From Viridothelium virens (Eukaryota > Ascomycota > Dothideomycetes > Trypetheliales > Trypetheliaceae): a DNA stretch of 64,000 bases. Location: positions 558,001 to 622,000 of the forward strand of contig ML991772.1 of NCBI GenBank assembly GCA_010094025.1. The letters are read 5' to 3'. Under the pieces are notes generated by a model. It saw only the letters and a program-made list of their open reading frames with translations. It was not told the origin of the DNA and did no database searches. A program made the position numbers and the translations under genes. This document shows, in pieces, positions 8,946-21,027 of this stretch (its first letter is position 1; each line of letters opens with the position of its first letter).

Positions 8946-11491
8946 TCAACGTCCAACAAATAGACCAAAGTCAGGACCGAAAAACTGTCCCATCTGCATC
9001 GGCAGCTCTCTGAGACGGCGTTGAGCCTGCTCCAAAGCCTCCTTCTCCCGCGTCAGTGCAATGCGCTGAGCCTCTTTGTCTGGTTCCTGAGACAAGAGCG
9101 TGATGCACTCCTCTTGCACTCTGGACACTGTTGTGGGACAACAAATTAGCATAACCGAATGATTGTACTCATAGGACACATGACTTACGGTCAGGCTGAT
9201 CAATTTCCAATCCAATCTTCAACTGATTCAAGAGCTTCTGCTTGCATTCGCCATACAATTCTGATTGTACAGTTAAGCAGATATTGTCGATGAACCTGGG
9301 TGCCGCGACATCGTAGTACGCACGCACCTTCGCGAGGACCTTGAGTGCAGCGTGAAATTCATCCTCTCCCAGATCTTTGAGGATGACATCTTTCTCCTTG
9401 GTCAATTTCTTTGCTCTGTCCTGCCCATCGGTCGATCGGCCTGTGGCCATCTCTTGACGATCTATGTATAAATTGGCGCGCTCCTTAAAGCGATTAGTCT
9501 CCAGGTATCTTTGATGAGCCCTCAGATGATGTGTCAAAATTTCCCTATTAAGGGTGATAGGCTTGAATCTCTCCGATCTGAGCGCACGATCCTTGGCACT
9601 GTTGAAAGACATGAAGGCAAGTGTGATGAATTCACCGGTAATCTTGTGGACTTTGTCATACAGTGGAGTGCCGTAATAAGGTTTAAAGAGGTTTTCCAGA
9701 ACGTCTCGGAATAGATTGCCCATAAGTCGTCGAATACTCTCTAAGAATTTATCAATCGGCGCGTCCCAAAGCTGGAATGATTCGAGGATAAGCTGATCAA
9801 GTGCTTTGGAATCATATTCGTCTGGGATACCGGATAGAGAGACGCGAACGAGGGTCTGTTTGATCTTTTCCAATTGGAGTTTCTGCGAGCGAATTGGGAT
9901 AACACGGGTTCGCGCCTTCTTCGTCGAGGTATGGCTCTGCGGTGTACCATTCGGCGTCGCAATATCTCCATGTTCAAGCTTCCGCTTTCTCTGGGGCGTG
10001 GTGGTGGTTCCCTGTCGGCCGATAGGTCTCGAGGGCTCATCATCCAGGAGTTCGACCACTTCAGGCCTATTCTTTCTCGGGGTGGGTGTGGGTGTGTCGC
10101 TTTGACGCATAGGTTGATCAGTGGAGGGGTCTTCGTGATTCCATTCCACATCGGGACGCAGATTGAGGAGATTATCTCTTAAGTTTTCTGCGCAATTCCT
10201 CCACTCCATTCGAAATTGGGTATGAGGATAGACACCTTCGAGATTTTCTTGAAGAGTGCTTGTGAACTGATTGAGAACATCGGAGACGATGCCATAGGAA
10301 TTCGCAGTTGGTATCGGAGGAAACTGGTCGAGTGCTTCCTTGACCGCAGAGAGCCGTTCAGTAATTTTCTCGTTGATCACGGGAAGACTGTCTTCGATAA
10401 TGGCAGCAAGTTTCTTCGCGAGAGCGTTGCGTAGATTGTCCGTTCCGAAGAGTGCCTTGAACTCAGCTAGCTCGGTGGTCCATGGTTTCGTACTTGCGAA
10501 GAATTCTTGCTCCTTTTCGCGAGCTTCATGATGCTCAATTTTTCTCTCTAATTCTGCTGGGGACGGTTGCTTTGTGACGTAATATCCGTGGCCAAATTGG
10601 AATGTCTCTCCGTTGAGGATACGCCGCCAATTCTCGATGTCATCACCACTCTGGAGTAAGTCTGGCTTCGTCAGAACCGCCAGGCAACGATCAGCTGCAC
10701 GACTTCCATAAGTTCTCCTGATGATGCTTGCTGCGCTGGAGGTGTGAATATCTGATCCCATAGAGCACGCTAGGAGAATCAAAGTGTTCTCTCCTTCAAT
10801 TCTATCCTCGACAAGTTCTCGGACAACTTCGACTAGATATTCATCCCGCGCGGAATCCATTTGGTTGATTATTCCAGGTAAATCGCAGAATGAGAGATTC
10901 GGAATATCTCGGTCAGAAATATCCAGACAGACTGCGTTGGGCGAAAACTTCTCTTGTGGTTGTCTCGCTCGAGCGCGGCCCTTTACCTGCTTAAAGAAGT
11001 CCTCTGGATCTGTAGTCGGTGACAACACTGCGTCCTGTGCAAGTTTAATAAAATGTTCGACATCATCTTTATCGGTAATCGTCTGGAGATGAATGCTGTC
11101 CGGTTGATACTTCGGCTCCCAGAGTTCTGCTTCGTCTCTAAGTAAGTGTTTTGGACCGGCATAATCATGGGTCTTCAACAGTGAAAGCTTGCAGGTCCAG
11201 GAAGCCGTCGGGTCACTGTTGCTTGTCATAGTAATTTGGATGGGGCACTATAACGTCGGTTAGACAGAAGCCATGGATGAGACAAATGAGCAAACTTACT
11301 CGCGTGCAGGTTCCTGAGGCGCGCGGAACCTTGATTCCACTGATGGCCTCTACGATAGAACTCTTCCCCGCGGACTGGTCACCCACAACAACGATTTTCG
11401 GAAGGGGGATTTGAGACTTTTCGATGCCAAGCCGCTCGAGCTCGTTGATAATGCTCACGAGCTGCTTGCTCTTATTATCGAGAGCATCCAT
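8946..11491 (-). CDS. Dynamin/Mx-type large GTPase
   Basis: Exons 11491-11300, 11247-9189 and 9127-8946 give 810 residues. The start is MDALDNKSKQL; the in-frame sequence upstream is also open but lacks dynamin similarity. The G1 loop GDQSAGKSS begins near residue 37. The switch threonine is in GTCTRCP, G3 is DLPG and G4 is TKPD. The C-terminal part is helical and fits the stalk and GED. No PH or proline-rich domain is present, so it resembles the fungal Mx-like dynamins rather than Vps1 or Dnm1. A basic, disordered insert (encoded about 10120-9880) interrupts the stalk and carries RKRK and KKARTR clusters. Membrane remodelling is the family role; the target membrane is unknown. The 51-bp first intron splits the GTPase domain right after the switch threonine region. 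Confidence 0.9.
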
Positions 11492-12873
11492 GATTGCCAA
11501 AGTAGGCTCGACCGTTAGTTTGTGAGCTGAGATTGCTGGGTGGTGAGCGAAAAAGCCTAGCAGTTGAGTGGGGTGAAGGAGGAGGGACCGAAGCGACAGC
11601 AGCAAAATAGAACTCTCGAGAATGACCCGTGCAGTGAGTCACTGCCATGGCAACAGGGTAGAAGTGAGTTTGGAGACTCGAGAAGTGAAGCGGGAAGGGT
11701 GTGGTAGGGAATCAAAGATAAGAAAGAGCTCAACACAGGAGCAAACAACACTTCGCCCACTTTCATTGAGAAGAGTCTGAGAAGAGTCTGAGAACAACAC
11801 GAACCATCACATTGTTGCCTTTGTACTGTGTTGAGGTAGACGGCCAGCATGCTATCATCACCTATAATATCGCCTGAGCTTGGTGGATACCGTGGCGATT
11901 GTGTTGACTTTCTTGGCGTAGTACTACGCATGGTTGGACTGGGGCTGAGTAGATAACAGAGGAGCCAAAGTTAGATGTGTGAGTGATTAAAGGTGTCTTG
12001 GGTGATTATCGTTTGAGATGAAAATAGGGCAGGATGGTCCTCAGTCTTTTATACTTCATGCTTTCCATGACGAAAGACCGGAGGCCAGTATATGACCCAA
12101 CTTTGCTGAGAGTTATGATCACATTTGGAACAAAAATCTTAAAAATGGGAATATGGAGCTATGCTCTGGCCACCCAAAGAGCAGTACCATTCAGAGAACG
12201 GTTCTAGTGAGATGACAACTGTAATACAAATGGGTTGAGGCCGCACGGCATGAGACGATGTTTGCCATTGTAATTGTTCTCTATCTCGCGTTTTGCGAAG
12301 TTTTAATCACAGCTTCTCTCACCAGTTCTGAACGCGGAACCAAGAGAAACAACGCAAGCATAAGAATAGGCCCTGCGTAAAGCCTAACACAGCTTATGCA
12401 AGATGCCATTTTGAAGCTTGTCGTGCATATGAGTCACTAATATTCAAAATGTGATAGAGCTCGGATTCGGTGAGACCTATCTAGCCGTCACGCAGATTGA
12501 CTTGGAGTGACATGGTTGATCCAGTGAGTTGCAGTAGGCGAGCACGTATCTCGGAGATATGCCAAGAAAGCCAAAGGTCATGGGTGCTGCATATCACCGC
12601 TGGTGGTCTGAGTCCTTGCTCATCTGAAGAGGAAGAGCGATGAAATTCATGGGATTGTCGCGTCTCGGCTGACGTCGCCCCGATCAGCCGGCAGGGTCCA
12701 GCCTCGATCCCTTGATCCCTTGATGCTACAAGGCCCGAATCTGGCCAACTCGCTCGTAATTACTCTGGTTGATACACTACCCAGTGCTTGAAGCTACACT
12801 CTCTTGAACGCAGCTGCTGCTCTTTCTTGCCGACCCTCTTTTCTGGGTTCGGCAGTCATTCTTTCGATTGATC
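11492..12873. other. Divergent intergenic region
   Basis: This 1.4 kb region lies between the minus-strand dynamin-like gene and the plus-strand GMPPA-like gene, so it should contain both promoters. An 11-bp unit gagaagagtct is duplicated in tandem at 11768-11789. A short tcccttga repeat lies near 12708-12722. A minus-strand open frame at 11557-11931 has no recognisable domain and probably represents leader sequence. Confidence 0.55.
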
Positions 12874-14350
12874 ATGAGCCTGCAAGTTCCTTCCAGAGCC
12901 AAGGGTGGAGCTACACCGTCGACAAAAGCTGTCATTTTGGTAAATCAATTAGAGCTTCTGCAATTGGCTCTTCAACTGACGGAGTAAGGTTGGTGGCCCA
13001 GCCCGAGGTACAAGATTTAGACCACTCTCTCTCGACGTTCCGAAGGTAATTTACTGCCCACTGGATAGTGCTGGAGCCTAATCCACAACTACTCACTCAC
13101 TCAATAGCCTTTATTCGACGTCGCTGGACATCCAATTCTTGAACACTGCCTCAATGCCGTCGCTAAGGTTCCTGATATCAAAGAGGTTTTCATAATAGGC
13201 TATTACGAAGAGTCCGTCTTTCGTGATTTCATCAGGGACGCCGCACGAAACTATCCCAATTTCTCCATCAAATACCTTAGAGAATACCAAGCGCTCGGAA
13301 CAGCAGGTGGTCTATACCATTTTCGCGATGCTATACTGAAAGGGCGACCGGATCGCTTCTTTGTCATCAATGCAGATGTCTGCTGCTCGTTCCCGCTTAC
13401 GGAAATGCTCAAACTCTTCGACGACAGAGATGCAGAGGCAGTGATACTGGGGACACGAGTAAATGACGACGCGGCGACCAATTTCGGGTGCATCGTGTCA
13501 GACGCACATAACAAGCGGGTTCTTCACTACGTCGAAAAGCCAGAGTCCCACATCTCGAACCTGATCAATTGCGGAGTCTATCTATTCTCTACTGAATGTA
13601 TATTCCCAGCAGTGAAGAGTGCCATCAAGCGGAGAACAGAACGTCCTCGTCTCGTATCATATCCATCAACAGAAGCCCTCGATTCTTCCTTCTTCGATCA
13701 GGACGACGCGGAAAAGAGCGAGGTCATACGATTGGAGCAAGACATTCTATCTGACCTAGCAGATAGCAGGCAATTCTTCGTGCTTGAGACCAAGGACTTT
13801 TGGCGTCAGATCAAGACCGCCGGGTCTGCCGTTCCAGCCAATGCCCTCTACCTTCAGAAAGCCTTCCAATCCGGCTCAGAAGAGATCTCGAAACCTTCCG
13901 CAAATATCCTCCCACCTGTCTACATCCACCCCACCGCAAGAGTGGATCCTACTGCCAAGCTCGGGCCCAATGTCTCGATTGGCGCTAACGTCACGATCGG
14001 CCCGGGTGTCCGAGTGAAGGAGGCCATCGTTCTGGAGGATGCTGAGATCAAGCACGATTCCTGTGTCATGTATGCCATCGTCGGGTGGAGTAGCAAGATC
14101 GGAGCCTGGGCGAGGGTTGAGGGCACACCGACGCCAGTCGCGAGCCACAATACCACAATTATTAAGAATGGGGTCAAGGTGCAGAGTATAACAATCCTGG
14201 GCAAGGACTGTGGAGTTCGGGATGAAGTCAGGGTTCAGAATTGCGTGTGTCTCCCTAATAAGGAGTTGAAGCGAGTAGGTCTATCAGGATCTTGTCTATG
14301 ATTCTTCAACTAATCGAGCATAGGATGTGACTAACGAAGTGATCATGTAA
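12874..14350 (+). CDS. GDP-mannose pyrophosphorylase A-type subunit (GMPPA-like nucleotidyltransferase)
   Basis: Exons 12874-12939, 12989-13045, 13108-14274 and 14324-14350 give 438 residues, the usual GMPPA length. The nucleotidyltransferase signature is split by the first two introns: TKAVIL, then VGGPARGTRFRPLSLDVPK, then PLFDVAGHPILEH. Further Rossmann-type blocks are ALGTAGGLYHFRD and FFVINADVCCSF. Residues ~300-430 form a left-handed beta-helix of hexapeptide repeats (HPTARVDPTAKLGPNVSIGA), and the protein ends KRDVTNEVIM. The family makes, or regulates synthesis of, GDP-mannose for glycosylation and cell-wall mannan; the A-type is usually the regulatory partner of the catalytic B-type. 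The last exon codes only eight residues; reading through its 49-bp intron would give a wrong tail. Confidence 0.92.
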
Positions 14351-15181
14351 CGGAATAAAATCATGGCATATCTCACAGGTTGCCTAACGAAGATATGTGG
14401 AACTACCAATGTGCTTCTACATGGTTAGAGGAAGAGCACTAAATCTGAAAAGTTTCATGGACTTCTTACCTGAAGTATTAAGTATCTACACTAATATGAG
14501 TCTAATGAAATATTTTGCGACCCATCCCGGGAAGAAATGAGCAAGCATTCTAGCCGCACCAACACTCTTCAAAATATGGATTGCTTTGAAGTCGCTTTGC
14601 TAATAGCCTTGGTATTGAGATCTACGAGCAGCACTCATGACGATATCAGTGTTCTAGCGAAGAGCAATGTTCAGAGCTTGTGGTGTGATCTTGCGTACCT
14701 AGGCAAAGCTACCGCAATATTGGGTGTTCAATGTACAGGTACGTGTGAGCACGAAGTGTGAGATAGAGAAACAATAGTCGCCTATTGTAGGTATCTTTCT
14801 TATTGATCTCAAGGCGGGGATAATCTACTATTTCTCCTTCGGGTTTGAACTGAGGTTACTATACCTACCACAAAACAATACCTGACTTCCTCATTTGAGC
14901 TGCTCGGGGCTACTTTTTCGCCAAAAGACCGTCTTATATTTCGATATACCATCTTTCGTCTGCAACCTGCATACCCCCACCCACTTGAATTCCTCTCATA
15001 CCCTTATTAATCGTACCGCACCTACAGCACAGTTGTTTTCGTATCCACAACAGCCACACCTCAGTCATACACCATACCCCCAACCACCTCCTCTTCCTTG
15101 ACCTCGAATCCCGGCTCAATCTCTCACTCAACTTCTATTCTACCCTCCTCAACCCATTACCAAAACTACCAACCAAAAACA
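14351..15181. other. Intergenic region
   Basis: This 831-bp region holds the 3' end of the GMPPA-like gene and the presumed promoter of the small gene at 15182. The last 100 bases are C/A-rich and nearly G-free (for example ccaccaaccaaaaaca just before the ATG), typical of a fungal 5' leader. The open frame at 14537-14761 has no support. Confidence 0.5.
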
Positions 15182-15502
15182 ATGTGCACCGTCAAAATCC
15201 TCCACCACACCTGCGCCTGCCTCCACACCACCACCATTCCCTGCCCCCATGCCACCCGCACTGCGTCCCACTGTACCCGCGACTCGGTTCTCACCCACGG
15301 CCGCTTCTACCTTGAGGATATCTTCTGGATCGACGCGGAATGTGGAGAGTGCGAGCGGGCGCAGGAAGTCGACAAGTCTGCGGTGGAGAGGAGAGCGCGT
15401 GAGGGGAGGGCGCGAGGGAAGAGTGTGGTTGCTGGCGGGGAAGAGGGAGGATCAGAAGGGCAAGGGGAGGGTTGGATGGGTGAAGTGGTACAAGAAAACT
15501 AG
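15182..15502 (+). CDS. Small Cys/His-rich fungal protein, unknown function
   Basis: The frame encodes 106 residues from MCTVKILHHTCACLH. Cys and His are concentrated in the first 60 residues (CT..HHTCACLH...CPH...HCT, then CGEC), suggesting a metal-binding fold. I recall short fungal proteins beginning MC with a TC-x-C motif, but no function is known to me. The ATG at 15182 is preferred over an in-frame ATG at 15098 because the 28 extra residues look like translated leader. The carboxyl-terminal half is low-complexity Gly/Glu/Arg, and the reading frame there is uncertain: an intron or a shorter protein is possible. Confidence 0.5.
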   Translation: MCTVKILHHTCACLHTTTIPCPHATRTASHCTRDSVLTHGRFYLEDIFWIDAECGECERAQEVDKSAVERRAREGRARGKSVVAGGEEGGSEGQGEGWMGEVVQEN

Positions 15503-15971
15503 AAGGGAGGCGAGGATGGGCGCGTAGGAATGAAAGAGAGGGAAGGGTGGGAGGGGTTGAATTGGATGTGGGAAAAACGGGGATCATGGAGAGGTAGAGT
15601 TAAGAGCATGGGTTGGATGACTCTTGTGCTATGATATGGGCTCAGGCGGAGTGTTCGTCAGAAATGTTGAACCGGGCAGGGCTTTAGGTCGTTGATCGGG
15701 CCAAGGATCGGGTTTATCTTGCTTGATAGTGACTGCAAGCCAAGCGATCTAGAGGCATAGAAACTTAAACAAAATAGGAGCTGGTGCAATGTCAACTGCA
15801 TTGGCAAGTCGGAAAGTATCTAGGTATCTAATCTTCGACGCCTAAGCCCAAGAAAACCTCGAGGTCCTATAGTCCCTTCTGTCAGATCCAGGGACGCCCA
15901 CGCCCAGCTTCATAATTAAACCCAAAAGCTCATCAACATGCATTGCCAACTTGGTATCTCTGAATTAAACC
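15503..15971. other. Convergent intergenic region
   Basis: This 469-bp region lies between the 3' ends of the small plus-strand gene and the minus-strand SNF2 gene. It should contain both polyadenylation regions. I see no coding sequence or repeat. Confidence 0.5.
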
Positions 15972-18900
15972 TTACCAGCGCCTTCCATACACGTCATGCT
16001 CGTTCCTGTTCTCTCCATTCGGCCTTCCATGTCCCCTCCCTTGTCCCTTTCTCTTCACAGGCGGCATGACATCCGCTAGCGACGTCCCGAGGTGATCTAG
16101 CACTCTTTCCGTCCTGGCCAACCGAGCATCATTCGCATCAAAGCGATGCTCGGCATCATGATGAAAGAGATCCATGATGTCCTGCATGTTCAACTTGCCG
16201 ATTGCCTTACCACCTTCAAGGGCTGCCACAGCGAGCTCGCGTTTCTTTTCTTGTAGGGCGAGAATACGCTCTTCGACCGTGTTGGCGACGGTGAGCTTGT
16301 AGACGACGACGTCGACGGTCTGGTTGAGGCGGTGGACGCGATCGATGGCTTGTTCTTCAACGAACTACAGGGTTAAGATTAGCGGGAAGCTGATTTGTAG
16401 AGTGTGAAAGTAGGGGAGTATTTACTGGGTTCCAAAAAGGTTCAAGAATGACGACACGGCTAGCGGCTGTAAGGTTGAGCCCCAGGCTTCCGCATCTGAG
16501 ACTACAAAGGAGCACGCGTGTCCTCCGGTCGTTTCGAAGCTTGTTGAGACTTGCCTCTCGGGCATCGTTCCGCATGCTGCCGTCATAGCGGGTGAAGACG
16601 AAGCCAGCATTCCGAAGGAAGGGCTCCACAAGGTCGAGCATGGATGTGAATTGTGAGAAGACGATGACCTTGTGCTCTTCGGTCTCCTTTTCCAGGATGT
16701 CCAGAAGATAGCGAATTTTGGATGAAGCGACCATTCCGTTGACACCCTCGTCCTCGCTGGATGAAAATTCGTCTTCCTCGTCGTCCTCTTCTGCGCTTTC
16801 TTCTGTATCTGAAGCGTCGCTCTCTGTATCGGAGGATACGAGATTAGTCACCTGCCCCGATTTCTTGGTAGACTTGCGCTCTCTCTCGTCATCGTCTTCA
16901 TCAGTCTCGGAGTCCTCTGATCCAAGGTCCTCTCCGCCACCTTCTGCATTCTCGTCATCCGAGCCACCAGCTTTGCCAAGGTTGGGCATACGCTGTTGAG
17001 ACTTTGGAACTACCCAGTCGCCCTTCGCATCTTCCTCGTCGTCACTATCGAGTACGACCTTTTTATTTCGGCGTGCTAAAGGCTTCGAATGCTCTTCTTG
17101 ATCTTTCTTCTGGGATCTGGGCTTCCTGCTCTTCTTGCTGCTCTTCTGCTTCTTGTGGCGCTGCTTCAGCTTCGGTTGAGATGCCAGGTCTTGTTCGCAC
17201 TCTTCACACCGTATAGCGCCTTTGGCCACCAAGCTGCTGGGCAGCTCAATTTGACAAAGGTCGCACTTCTTAGTTGTGACCGATAACCCACCGAGCAGAT
17301 TTGCGACGTCATCCACACCATCATCTTTGCTTGACTTGGCCTTGCTAGGCGTCTGTGAGCCTTTCTCGCCGCCATTGACCAACGCGTCCTTATCCTTCGC
17401 TGCATTTCCTGCAACAAGTTTGGGATGATTGCACGCTTGTCTCAGTCGTAGCAGCAAGACCAGAGCTTTGATGTAGTCCTGCTTATCTGCGCTCATCATC
17501 TCTTCAAGCCGTGTGTTCATCCTGCCTTGAAGCTTGTCGTAGAAGGCCTGCTCATCAGGATCAAACTGTGTCACAATACTTTCGACCCTCCTCGCAACGA
17601 TCTTGAATCCCTTAGAACCCTCTCCTTCTTTGTCTTCTTTGTTCTCTGCTAGATTCAAGGCCCCTTCCATCTTCAACACGTCTTTCGTCCTCCGTTTCAT
17701 AAAGGTCTTCAAAACTGCTCCTAACCGCTTCATCGATAAACCTCCACGTCCCTCTTTCAATGGTGCGATAATTTGCTGTTTCCATGGCTTAAGCTCATGA
17801 AAGGGCTTTATGCGTAGGAATTTGATTAGGCTCTGGAGCTCGTCCAGATTGTTCTGCATGGGCGTTCCCGTGAGACACCAACGATACACTGATTGCAGCG
17901 CATAGCATGCTTGCGTCATTTTCGCGTTGCGGTTCTTGATTGTGTGTGCTTCGTCAAGAATAACGCGGTACCAGTGGACGCCCATGCATCCAACACGGAT
18001 GCCCTCAGACCTATCCATCTGCGATCCTGCGTGCTCGGAAGCAACGATTTGGTAAGTAGTGATAACGACATCATATTTCTCAAGGTCTTTCGAACGCTTT
18101 ATACGATTGGACCCGTGATGAAGAAGGACTTTGAGCTTATGCGTGGAGAGGACTTTAGAGCCTATTTCAGACTCCCATTGTTTGATGAGGGCGAGAGGCG
18201 AGATGACCAATGTACATTTTGTAGCACTCTTTGGGATGGTCGTGTTGGATTTAGGGTCTGGAGAAGAGAAGGATGGTCGAGGATTGGTAAGAATGAGAGC
18301 GACGGCCTGGATCGTCTTACCCAGGCCCATATCGTCTGCCAGGATTCCTCCTTTGGGTAGAACGCCGTTTTTGTTCTCCCCGCCAATTTCCTTCTCAAGC
18401 ATCCACGCCACACCTTCCACCTGATGAGGCAGAAGCTTGACACTGAGACCATCCACTGTACCGTCATCCTCAACATCTTCATCCTCCAGATCCTCTCCCT
18501 TGCCTTCCTTGACCTGCAAAGACTCAAGCTTGTCACTCAGAGTCTTTAGTTCTTTCTCCGCAGGCTTGGCTTTCCTTGTCCGTAACTTGGTCTTCGGCTT
18601 ATCTTCGTCTCCAAAAGCGCCCTCAAGAAGAGCTTTGATATTTTCGTTGGCCTTAGCGGCCTCAATGTGCGTAAGCGGCTCGTGAGCACCAAATGCATCG
18701 CTATTGTCGTTGAGTCCATAATCAGGATCGAAGCCATCACAATCTTGTGTTAGATCGACTTGATTCGAATGTTTATCCGAAAAAATTTTCGTTGTTCCAG
18801 CAGGATAGCGATTGGGGTTATACGTTCGGGGATCATATGCTTCGAACGCTGTCTGAGAACCCAGCGAAGAGAACATTGGTCGAGGAGCAGCAGGGATATC

Positions 18901-19637
18901 TCTCAATGGTGCATTCATAGGTCTGGGGATCTCAACGACATCAGCAGATTCTCGTTGCGCCCCGGCGTTAGACCTCGGTTGCACGAAGGGCTTGTTAACC
19001 CCGAGTTGGGGACCACGGTCTGGATTCTGTGGAGGCCATTGCGAAGTGGCTTGGGAATAATCTGGCTTGAGACTATTCCGAAGAGGACTGGTTTTCCCGA
19101 ACTGAGGCTGACCATTTATAACCTCCCGCAAAGGTCTTGGTACTTTAAACTCTGATGAAGTTGGCACAAAGGGTTGAGTAAGCTTTGGTAACTGGGGTTC
19201 TGTAGTGGCTGCTGGAATCTGAGTCTGGCTCGACCCTGGACGCGGAGGTTCTCGTTGATTCACCATCCCTTTTCCTTGTTTTGAATGAGAATGTACTACA
19301 CCAATGTAGTCTTTGTCGGTGCTTGCGCTAGTCGAACTTGCCCGAGGGGCCTTCCTCTGTTCTAGTTGCGGGCTGTTGGATCCCAGTGACTGAGAATCGT
19401 TTGTACTCCAAGCAGATTCTGACAACAGGCTGCTATCCTCACCGAGCTCGGATAGGCTAACGCTGACGGTCTTGGTAGCTACTGTAGAAGCAAGCGTGTC
19501 CTGAGGTCGAAAGAGAGTCCGTACTCTATTAGGATTGGGATGCTTTTGTCTGCGCGTGTAGATATATTAGCAAAAACTAGAAGACTGATGATAAAGATGA
19601 ACAAATACCTTTTCCGCTCAAAGGACGCCAGCTTGAT
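15972..19637 (-). CDS. SNF2-family DNA-dependent ATPase (Rad5/Rad16/Uls1-like group), 5' end unresolved
   Basis: Clear exons are 19637-19609, 19549-16426 and 16364-15972. The ATG exon could not be found: the first exon here opens directly after a TAG that must be the intron acceptor. Helicase motifs appear in order: GGILADDMGLGKT (I), LVISPLALIKQW, VITTYQ, LDEAHTIKN (II, DEAH), CLTGTPMQNNLDEL (III), VIVFSQFTSMLDLVEPFL (IV), CGSLGLNLTAASRVVILEPFWNP (V) and, after the last intron, EEQAIDRVHRLNQ (VI). Between the two lobes is a four-Cys cluster (CDLC...CEEC) where Rad5-like proteins carry a RING, followed by a long acidic Ser/Asp/Glu tract. The amino-terminal ~300 residues are disordered and no HIRAN domain is visible. 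Chromatin or DNA-repair remodelling is the family role. The four-Cys element makes ubiquitin-ligase activity doubtful. Confidence 0.85.
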
Positions 19638-20069
19638 CTACTGCGCGTAGTGATCGACTGAGGATATGCTAATAGTGAGTCGCGTAGTTGACATTTACTT
19701 GGCTTATCGATAAAACTTGATTGCCCGGACAACGATCAAACGCGAGTATCCACCGTATAAGATAATAAGTAGCGCGGGATAACTTAAGGAGTATGTATAT
19801 ACGCTGGCTCTACGAGAACTTTTTACCTTAGAGTCAGCAGCGTATCGACAGTAAGTAAAAATGACAAATACTCCATCTCGCTCGCCAAAGTACAGAAGTA
19901 ATGACACATTTCTGAGCCGAAGCTTGCGCGCTTGTCATATTGTGTCATACTCTATGCTTGGACTTTGACATTCTGACAGAGGAGCCTTCCTCGAATCTAT
20001 CTGTATCATGGATCGCTTAAATGGCCCAATCCCAGATTTTCCTGTCGGAATTCATGACGCTCCTTTATA
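19638..20069. other. Upstream region of the SNF2 gene
   Basis: The missing first exon and promoter of the minus-strand SNF2 gene must lie here, ahead of the 3' end of the GNAT gene at 20070. On the minus strand an ATG with 17 sense codons runs directly into the TAG that precedes the first recognised exon, and I found no donor giving a clean first exon. A 67-codon frame at 19704-19907 has no similarity I know. Confidence 0.4.
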
Positions 20070-20669
20070 TCATCTCTTCTCTAACTGCTCTCGCTTCTTC
20101 CGTCCCACATTCCCTCTCCCAGACATACTTACAAGGCCTCTGCTGCCTACAAACACACTCAACCCCAGTGTCTCCTCATAAAACCTGATCTTTGTCCCAA
20201 TCGTTCCTTCTACAGAAGTATCAGCACTACCACTTGTCAACAACATCATCCGTCGTAGATGCGGCATGGCATCTACAGTTTCCTGGACGGTGGTCATGAG
20301 CCAACGACCCAGTCCTAGACCTCGGTAGCGATTTTCAATGAAGACATCGGTCAGATAGGCAAAAGTTGTTTTATCCGTGACCAGTCGAGCAAGCCCAATC
20401 TGCTGATAAACCTCTCCCTCTGTAATGGATTTCCTATCCGTGAGATCACTTTCAGTGTAAAGCCCCAATGTAACGGAGTTGTCCAGCATAATACTCAAGT
20501 CGGATGGCTTCATCCGTTCAGTCCAATAGAGCTCGTCTGATCCGAACACATTACTGATGAATTCCTCGTCGAGGAGATTACGGCGTGCAGTGATGCGAAA
20601 TCTGGTGCCGTCGTCCAGGGTTTTCCCCCACTCCTTTGGAGCATCGGCTGAATCGTGAGGGTTGGACAT
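20070..20669 (-). CDS. GNAT-family N-acetyltransferase
   Basis: A single exon encodes 199 residues from MSNPHDSADAPK. The acetyl-CoA-binding motif A is clear: a beta strand FAYLTDVFIENRYRG followed by LGLGRWLM, i.e. the R-x-x-G-x-G loop and helix, near residues 103-124. Upstream IGLARLVTD fits strand 4 and downstream MMLLTSG fits strand 5. The family transfers acetyl groups from acetyl-CoA to amines; this small stand-alone type usually acts on small molecules, but the substrate is unknown. It ends in a basic tail (GRKKREQLEKR). The gene sits just downstream of the SNF2 promoter region with no sign of a functional link. Confidence 0.88.
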   Translation of the reverse strand: MSNPHDSADAPKEWGKTLDDGTRFRITARRNLLDEEFISNVFGSDELYWTERMKPSDLSIMLDNSVTLGLYTESDLTDRKSITEGEVYQQIGLARLVTDKTTFAYLTDVFIENRYRGLGLGRWLMTTVQETVDAMPHLRRMMLLTSGSADTSVEGTIGTKIRFYEETLGLSVFVGSRGLVSMSGRGNVGRKKREQLEKR

Positions 20670-21027
20670 TGTTGTGGATGCCGCTTAACGAATTTCAAAA
20701 CTTCTTGACTAATCGGATGGATGGGTTGGTTGCTTTGAGCAATGTTCCTCTGTCAATGAACAGAAGAATCTCGATGCCCTCCAAAGACGAGAGGCTAAGG
20801 CATTCCCGAGATTGAGTCATCAATGAACTAGTAGGTCCACTTGTACATGTCGTCATCTTTCCTCGAATCCAACAGATCGTTGGTGTAAACCTGTCTTGGC
20901 GTATTCCATTCGAGCTTGTAATGCCTCTGGTAAAGGTTATCAAAAGGTCTATTACTTGTATATCTATGCGTACAACTCTATATGCATACAACAGTGTACA
21001 ATGCACTTGCGAAATCGACAATCGCGT
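20670..21027. other. Intergenic region between two minus-strand genes
   Basis: This 358-bp region holds the promoter of the GNAT gene and the 3' end of the ankyrin-RCC1-BTB gene. No coding sequence is supported. Confidence 0.5.

Noticed and set aside
15098-15181. An upstream in-frame ATG for the small Cys-rich gene
   Set aside because: The added 28 residues are Ser/Thr/Tyr-rich translated leader; the MC start matches the compact Cys-rich domain.
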